NCBI GenBank assembly: GCA_015075745.1
Contig: JABTTW010000001.1
Coordinates: 2,294,001-2,358,000, forward strand
Length of the DNA: 64,000 bases
Origin: Planctomycetia bacterium
Lineage (GTDB): Bacteria > Planctomycetota > Phycisphaerae > UBA1845 > UTPLA1
Direction: 5' to 3'
Positions 59,813 through 64,000 of the stretch are shown piece by piece. The translations under genes were made by a program, and so were the position numbers. Below the pieces are notes generated by a model. That model had not been told where the DNA came from. It saw only the letters and a program-made list of their open reading frames with translations, and searched no databases. Numbering within the stretch: position 1 is the stretch's first letter; the number at the start of each line of letters is the position of its first letter.

Positions 59813-61906
59813 ATGAACATGCGAAGTGAAAACAGAAACGGGAAGCGACTCAAGTCGGGGTTCACGACGGCTCTTGCGGCCCTCGTTGTTCAAGTGGCCC
59901 TCGCTCGAACGGAAGCGGTCGCCGCCGACAGCGCAAACGGCCCGACGATGGAGGCCAGGATTGTCGAAGCTCAGGCGATTACCGAGCAGTTCGACGCCGG
60001 ATCGGAGACGGTTGAAGTGCTGGTCAACCTGAGGTTGCCGGCGACGAATCGAAGCAATGCCGTACTGGGCGCGGCCGGCGATTTCGCGGCGCAGCGCACG
60101 ACGGTCGCGGCCGCTCAGACGACGCTGATGACGAGAATGGCGCCCGGCGAATTCATGCTGCATCACAATATGGAGAACCAGGCGACGATGTGGGTCTCCG
60201 TCACGCGTGCGGGCTTGGAATCGCTGCGGAACGATCCGAGCGTTGAGTCGGTTGAGCCGGTTCGCATTCTCGAAGCGCACGACGTACAGGGACTTGCCCT
60301 GATGAATGCCGCGGCTACACGCGCCACTCACGGTGGGGCGGGCGTGGCCATCGCCGTCTGCGATACGGGCATCGACTACACGCACCCGCAACTTGGTAAC
60401 GGCGGCTTTCCGAATGCCAAGGTGCTCGGCGGTTTCGATTTTGGCGATAACGATGCCGACCCCCGGCCCAATGGTGAGAGCCACGGCACGGCGTGCGCGG
60501 GCATCGCGGCCGGTGACGTCGCCAACATCGGCGACTACAACGGCGGCGTCGCGCCGCAGGCCAAGCTCTATGCCTTGAAGATATCCACGGGCAACACGGG
60601 CAGCGCCACGGATGCCGCGATGATCGCCGCCTGGGACTGGTGCGTGACGCATCGCAACGACAATCCAAACTTCCCGATCAAGGTGATCAGCACCAGCTTC
60701 GGCGGCGGCCGGGCCCTTGGAAATTGCGATGCGGACGTCCCGGCGATGGCCACCGCGGCGCAGAACGCGATGGCGGCGGGCATCACGCTGCTGGTTTCTT
60801 CGGGCAATGAGGGTTACTGCGACGCGATGGGCTGGCCGGCCTGCATCAGCGGAGTTTTGTCGGTGGGCGCGGTGTATGACGCGAACGTCGGCGACGGGAT
60901 GGCCTTTGTCGTGGCACCGGAGTCCTGCACGCCTGACAAGCGGAGTGACGCCAACAGCCCGACGGGCTACATCGGCGTTGACATGACGACGGCGGCCGAC
61001 CAGGTGACGTGCTACTCGAACACGTCGAGCGGCCTGACGCTGTTTGCCCCCTCGCACATGGCGTTCACGACTTCGATCCGCGGCACGGGTAATGACGCCA
61101 CGCGAAACTTCGAGACTGATTTCGGCGGAACGTCCGCAGCCTGCCCTTACGCAGCCGGCGCGGTGGCGGCGCTGCAGTCCGCGGCGAAGGCGACGACGGG
61201 ACAGTTCCTTACGCCGGCGCAGGTGAAGCAGATGCTCACCTCGACGGGCGACAACGTCACCGACCACAAGGCCAACATCACGAAGCCGCGGGTCAACCTC
61301 GGAAACGCCATCGCCGGATTGTCGGGCGGCACGCCGAATCCGAACCCGAATCCGACGCCTGAGCCGGCGCCGAACCCCGTCGACGACGCGTACGAGCCGA
61401 ACAACACCGTTGAGCAGGCGGCACAGATTCAGGCCGGGACGTTTGATCTGAAGTGCCTCGATAGTGACATCTTCAAGCTGCGAACGAGCACGGGACGGTT
61501 GACGGTCTCGATCCAGGGCTCGACGGGCGACCTCGATCTCTACGTCGTCCTGACCAAGAATGGCCAGACAGTGGTTGCCAAGTCCGAGACGGAATCGTCG
61601 AACGAGTTCGTGGAGGTGCAGGTCACCGACGGCGACCAGTTCATCGAGGTTGTTCCCTACCAGGGGCAGACCAGCGACTACCGCATGACCGTGAGCTTTG
61701 TCCCCGAGAATGCCCGCGTGGTCCCTGAGCCGCCGTCTTCGGAGATTCCATGCAGCTCGGGCATGTGCGGCGTCGGATGCCAAGCCAGTCTCATGGCACT
61801 GGCGGTCGGCTTCATGGGTCAGCGGCGAATGCGGGTTCGCCGCAAGGGCCTGCGAACCTGGTCCCCCCGGTCGGCGGCAGTTGATTCCGCAGGCGGGCAG
61901 AATTAG
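59813..61906 (+). CDS. Secreted subtilisin-like serine protease (S8) with PPC domain and C-terminal sorting-type segment
   Basis: This protein has about 697 residues. The ATG at 59813 follows a GGGAGA; a signal peptide ('FTTALAALVVQVALARTEAV') and a propeptide-like region (to ~165) lead into the S8 catalytic domain. The triad is Asp184 in 'AVCDTGIDYTHPQL', His224 in 'SHGTACAGIAAG' and Ser441 in 'GGTSAACPYAAG'. A Pro/Asn linker ('NPNPNPTPEPAPNPVDD') leads to a prepeptidase C-terminal domain (~525-640) that starts 'DAYEPNNTVEQAAQI'. The end has 'CSSGMCGVGCQASLMALAVG' followed by 'RRMRVRRK', reminiscent of MYXO-CTERM-type sorting signals, then an extra tail. Confidence 0.9.
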   Translation: MNMRSENRNGKRLKSGFTTALAALVVQVALARTEAVAADSANGPTMEARIVEAQAITEQFDAGSETVEVLVNLRLPATNRSNAVLGAAGDFAAQRTTVAAAQTTLMTRMAPGEFMLHHNMENQATMWVSVTRAGLESLRNDPSVESVEPVRILEAHDVQGLALMNAAATRATHGGAGVAIAVCDTGIDYTHPQLGNGGFPNAKVLGGFDFGDNDADPRPNGESHGTACAGIAAGDVANIGDYNGGVAPQAKLYALKISTGNTGSATDAAMIAAWDWCVTHRNDNPNFPIKVISTSFGGGRALGNCDADVPAMATAAQNAMAAGITLLVSSGNEGYCDAMGWPACISGVLSVGAVYDANVGDGMAFVVAPESCTPDKRSDANSPTGYIGVDMTTAADQVTCYSNTSSGLTLFAPSHMAFTTSIRGTGNDATRNFETDFGGTSAACPYAAGAVAALQSAAKATTGQFLTPAQVKQMLTSTGDNVTDHKANITKPRVNLGNAIAGLSGGTPNPNPNPTPEPAPNPVDDAYEPNNTVEQAAQIQAGTFDLKCLDSDIFKLRTSTGRLTVSIQGSTGDLDLYVVLTKNGQTVVAKSETESSNEFVEVQVTDGDQFIEVVPYQGQTSDYRMTVSFVPENARVVPEPPSSEIPCSSGMCGVGCQASLMALAVGFMGQRRMRVRRKGLRTWSPRSAAVDSAGGQN

Positions 61907-62021
61907 GCTATTGGTTCCAGTTCATTGGCTCGACAGGCTTGGCCACGTTTGGTATGACGCATTGTGTGATCGCACCCGACGTGCGGACTGTCGGACAGCA
62001 CGACACTACTAGGAGAATTCG

Positions 62022-62465
62022 ATGACAAGAGTAAAGACGATGAAACCCCTGAAGTGCATTGCCATGGTGGTTGTCGCGGCACCGTTCATCCTCGGGACGA
62101 CCTGTCCGCTTTTTCCCGGAACCGGTACGCTGCTGAATCAGCAACTGCCGGCAAACCTGGGCGCGACCGGTGAGAACGACATTTGCGCTACAGCCGCCTC
62201 GGCGCTGCAGACGACGTTCCAGGCGGATGCCAACAAGGCAGTCACCGCGACGGTCACGGGCCCGGCATCAAACAGTCGCCCGCAGATTCGCATTCTGGAC
62301 AACAATAACCAGCCCGTGGCGAACAGCGGGACTGGCCCGACCTCCAAGACGACGACGGCGACATTTACGCCGTCGGCTTCACTGACCTTCACGCTGCAGG
62401 TGTTTGAGTGCGCCGGCGCGGTCGCGGGCAACTACGACATTCAGGTCGTGCAGGCGCCGTTCTGA
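62022..62465 (+). CDS. Small secreted protein of unknown function
   Basis: This 147-residue protein has a signal peptide ('CIAMVVVAAPFILGTTC') that may end in an atypical lipobox, and a Thr/Ala/Asn-rich mature part with 'PQIRILDNNNQPVANSG' and 'TFTPSASLTFTLQVFECAGA', which suggests a beta-sandwich similar in style to PPC domains. AGGAG lies 7 bases before the ATG. A strong terminator follows 43 bases after the stop. The protein lies 115 bases after the S8 protease gene and may share its transcript. Confidence 0.7.
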   Translation: MTRVKTMKPLKCIAMVVVAAPFILGTTCPLFPGTGTLLNQQLPANLGATGENDICATAASALQTTFQADANKAVTATVTGPASNSRPQIRILDNNNQPVANSGTGPTSKTTTATFTPSASLTFTLQVFECAGAVAGNYDIQVVQAPF

Positions 62466-62507
62466 TGACGACCGCGAAAGCGTAAGAGAGTCACATGAGT
62501 CTCAACG

Positions 62508-62538
62508 ACGCCGCTCCTGACCGGGGCGGCGTTTTTTT
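62508..62538 (+). terminator. Rho-independent terminator after the secreted-protein genes
   Basis: A 10-bp stem ACGCCGCTCC/GGGGCGGCGT (62508-62517 and 62523-62532, one G-T pair), 5-base loop, with the stem running into seven T residues (62532-62538). It closes the plus-strand unit and faces the convergent mutL. Confidence 0.92.
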
Positions 62539-62564
62539 GCGCACGACTCAATTGCGATGATGTC

Positions 62565-64000
62565 TCAGGTTCTCTTGAATTGTCTCTCGAGGTCGCGGGT
62601 GGAGAGTTGAAGCGTTGTCGGGCGGCCGTGGGGGCAGTTGCTGGATCGATCGACGACGTGCCGCTGATCGAGAAGGGTGAGCATTTCTTCCTGGGTGAGC
62701 GGGTCGCCGGCTTTGACCGCGGCTTTGCAGGCCATCATGTCGAGGGCGGCGTGGAGCAGTGTCTCGCGGGCATCGTGGCCCGGCGCGTCGGCGCCGGAGT
62801 CGATGCGGTCCTGGTCGGCCAGCTTGTCGAGCAGGTCGCGCACGAAGTCGGCGGGGTCGATCTCGCCCAGGAGGGCCGGGAGACACTGCACGGCGAGCGA
62901 TTTGGGCCCAAAGGGAGAGACTTCAACGCCGATGCGCGAAAGCAGCTCTGCATGATCTTCGGCGGCCTGCACCTGGGCCGGGGATGCGTCGAAGGCGGGG
63001 GGGATGAGCAGGCGCTGGCTTTCCAGTGAGCCGGCAAGGATGCGCTCGCGAAACCGCTCGTAGAGAATCCGCTCGTGCAGGGCGTGCTGATCGATGATGA
63101 CGATGCCTTCTTCGGTCTGGGCGACGAGGTAGGTATTGTGAACCTGGATGACCTGCGAACCGGCGGCGGCATCGGGCGGCGCGCCGGCGGAGAGATGGTC
63201 CTGCGGCGCCGCGGTTTCGAGGGAAGCGGGATCATTGGAAGGATGCGCAGGTGGGGCGGCAAGGCCGGACGGGATCGGTGACGACAAGCCATCGCGACTG
63301 GCCGGGGGCGCATTGCCGGACGCCGGGTCGTGCAATCTGCTGGTCGACGAACTGCGAAGCGACGGCCGGACGCTCTGGCTGGGGAACCTCGGCGGCACGA
63401 ACCCCAGCCGGGCCTGGGTGGGGTCGACGGATTTGAGATAGTCGGCCAGCGCCTGGCGACTTCGCGCCTGATGCTCTCCACCGGGGGGGCCCAAGGCCGG
63501 GCGGTCGAAGCCGAGTTGCGGCGTCAGGTCGTGCGACAAGAGCGTCTCACGCAGGACGGCGAGTACCTGCGACTGGATCAGTCCGGCGTCGCGCCAGCGG
63601 ACCTCAATCTTTGTCGGATGTACGTTCACGTCGTAGGCGTCGGGCGGGGTGGTCAGGAAGATGAACACCACCGGGTAGCGACTGTGTTCGACGAGGCCGC
63701 GAAACGCCTCGCGCACGGCGAAGGTAATCCGGCGATCGGTGATGTAGCGGCCGTTGAGGAAGAGATATTGCCACTTAGAAGAGGCGCGAGACTGGGCCGG
63801 GGGGGCGATCAGGGCCTCGATGCGAACGCCGCGCTCGTTCCGATCGATGGGCAAGAGACACGCGGCGAGTTCTGTGCCGTAGAAATCGCCGATGCGCTCG
63901 CGGCGATGCGTCGTGACCGGAAGGGTGCGCGATGAGCGGCCGTTGTGCGAGAGGCTAAAGGCCACTTCGGGATGGGCCAGGGCCAGCCGGGCAAGCTGCT
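62565..64000 (-). CDS. mutL: DNA mismatch repair protein MutL (5' end beyond window)
   Basis: The frame is open to the window end, so only about 478 C-terminal residues are visible. The end of the N-terminal GHKL domain is recognised by 'LFLNGRYITDRRITFAVREA' and 'DAYDVNVHPTKIEVRW'. A Pro/Ser-rich linker follows, then the dimerisation domain with the endonuclease motif DQHA-x2-E-x4-E in 'IIDQHALHERILYERF', 'MMACKAAVKAGDPLT' and 'NCPHGRPT', the metal-site motifs of nicking MutL proteins. This type incises the nascent strand without MutH. No mutS is near. Confidence 0.94.
   Translation of the reverse strand, partial: QLARLALAHPEVAFSLSHNGRSSRTLPVTTHRRERIGDFYGTELAACLLPIDRNERGVRIEALIAPPAQSRASSKWQYLFLNGRYITDRRITFAVREAFRGLVEHSRYPVVFIFLTTPPDAYDVNVHPTKIEVRWRDAGLIQSQVLAVLRETLLSHDLTPQLGFDRPALGPPGGEHQARSRQALADYLKSVDPTQARLGFVPPRFPSQSVRPSLRSSSTSRLHDPASGNAPPASRDGLSSPIPSGLAAPPAHPSNDPASLETAAPQDHLSAGAPPDAAAGSQVIQVHNTYLVAQTEEGIVIIDQHALHERILYERFRERILAGSLESQRLLIPPAFDASPAQVQAAEDHAELLSRIGVEVSPFGPKSLAVQCLPALLGEIDPADFVRDLLDKLADQDRIDSGADAPGHDARETLLHAALDMMACKAAVKAGDPLTQEEMLTLLDQRHVVDRSSNCPHGRPTTLQLSTRDLERQFKRT

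Noticed and set aside
59696-61783. 695-codon open frame on the minus strand
   Set aside because: It is antisense to the S8 protease, whose catalytic triad is complete; Arg-rich and featureless.

Overview
The window is a GC-rich, gene-dense bacterial chromosome segment. Several traits point to Planctomycetota, possibly a Phycisphaerae-like lineage: a secreted protein with many Asp-Cys-Asn 'DCNxNGxPDECD' repeats and a dockerin-like C-terminus, a split complex I cluster, lipoprotein/RDD/DUF1579 genes of planctomycete flavour, and a BamA that shows an outer membrane. This assignment is inferred from gene content; no rRNA gene is present. No tRNA, rRNA or CRISPR array was recognised.

Layout. 1-1.1 kb: the 3' part of an NSS-family Na+ symporter with a tiny overlapping one-helix partner. 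1.3-6 kb: a TIM-barrel glycosidase-like protein, a Xer recombinase with a clear terminator, and a three-gene lipoprotein/beta-propeller unit on the minus strand. 6.7-17.8 kb: respiratory complex I genes in the order nuoL-M-N, ferritin-like, acpS, nuoI-A-B-C, a Uma2 nuclease-fold gene, nuoD; nuoE/F/G/H/J/K are absent here. 17.9-27 kb: a KDPG/KHG aldolase, then a long minus-strand block (BamA, MacB-like ABC ATPase and permease, CoaD, an unknown protein, a lipoprotein, an RDD membrane protein) suggesting envelope functions. 27.3-32.2 kb: FxsA, a cupin, an intact IS1380-family element inserted exactly at the cupin stop codon, a structured intergenic region, a PIN-PhoH protein and a Nudix hydrolase. 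32.2-35.2 kb: signalling genes (HDOD, HTH-REC regulator, HD-GYP). 35.5-40.4 kb: anmK-murQ for anhydro-MurNAc recycling, a tandem REP-like repeat, and a GH31 alpha-glucosidase. 41-50 kb: 4-hydroxyphenylpyruvate dioxygenase, a pdxJ-dapA-membrane protein-TMTC-like operon, an exported M20 amidohydrolase and accA. 50.3-56.3 kb: a PurS-PurL fusion, a small membrane protein, a DUF1579 protein and a NhaD-type antiporter. 56.5-62.5 kb: secreted proteins (repeat/dockerin protein, subtilisin-like protease with a sorting-type C-terminus, small secreted protein) plus a VTT/DedA membrane protein. 62.6 kb to the end: mutL, cut by the window edge.

Most genes are core metabolism or envelope genes. The least explained parts are intergenic: GTAG-headed palindromes resembling REP elements, a 70-bp dispersed repeat present twice in opposite orientation, and a double-hairpin region with a minus-strand terminator next to the IS element. 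Several starts were moved downstream of the longest open frame on the basis of ribosome-binding sites and family alignment. Promoters were judged by eye from -35/-10 spacing only.
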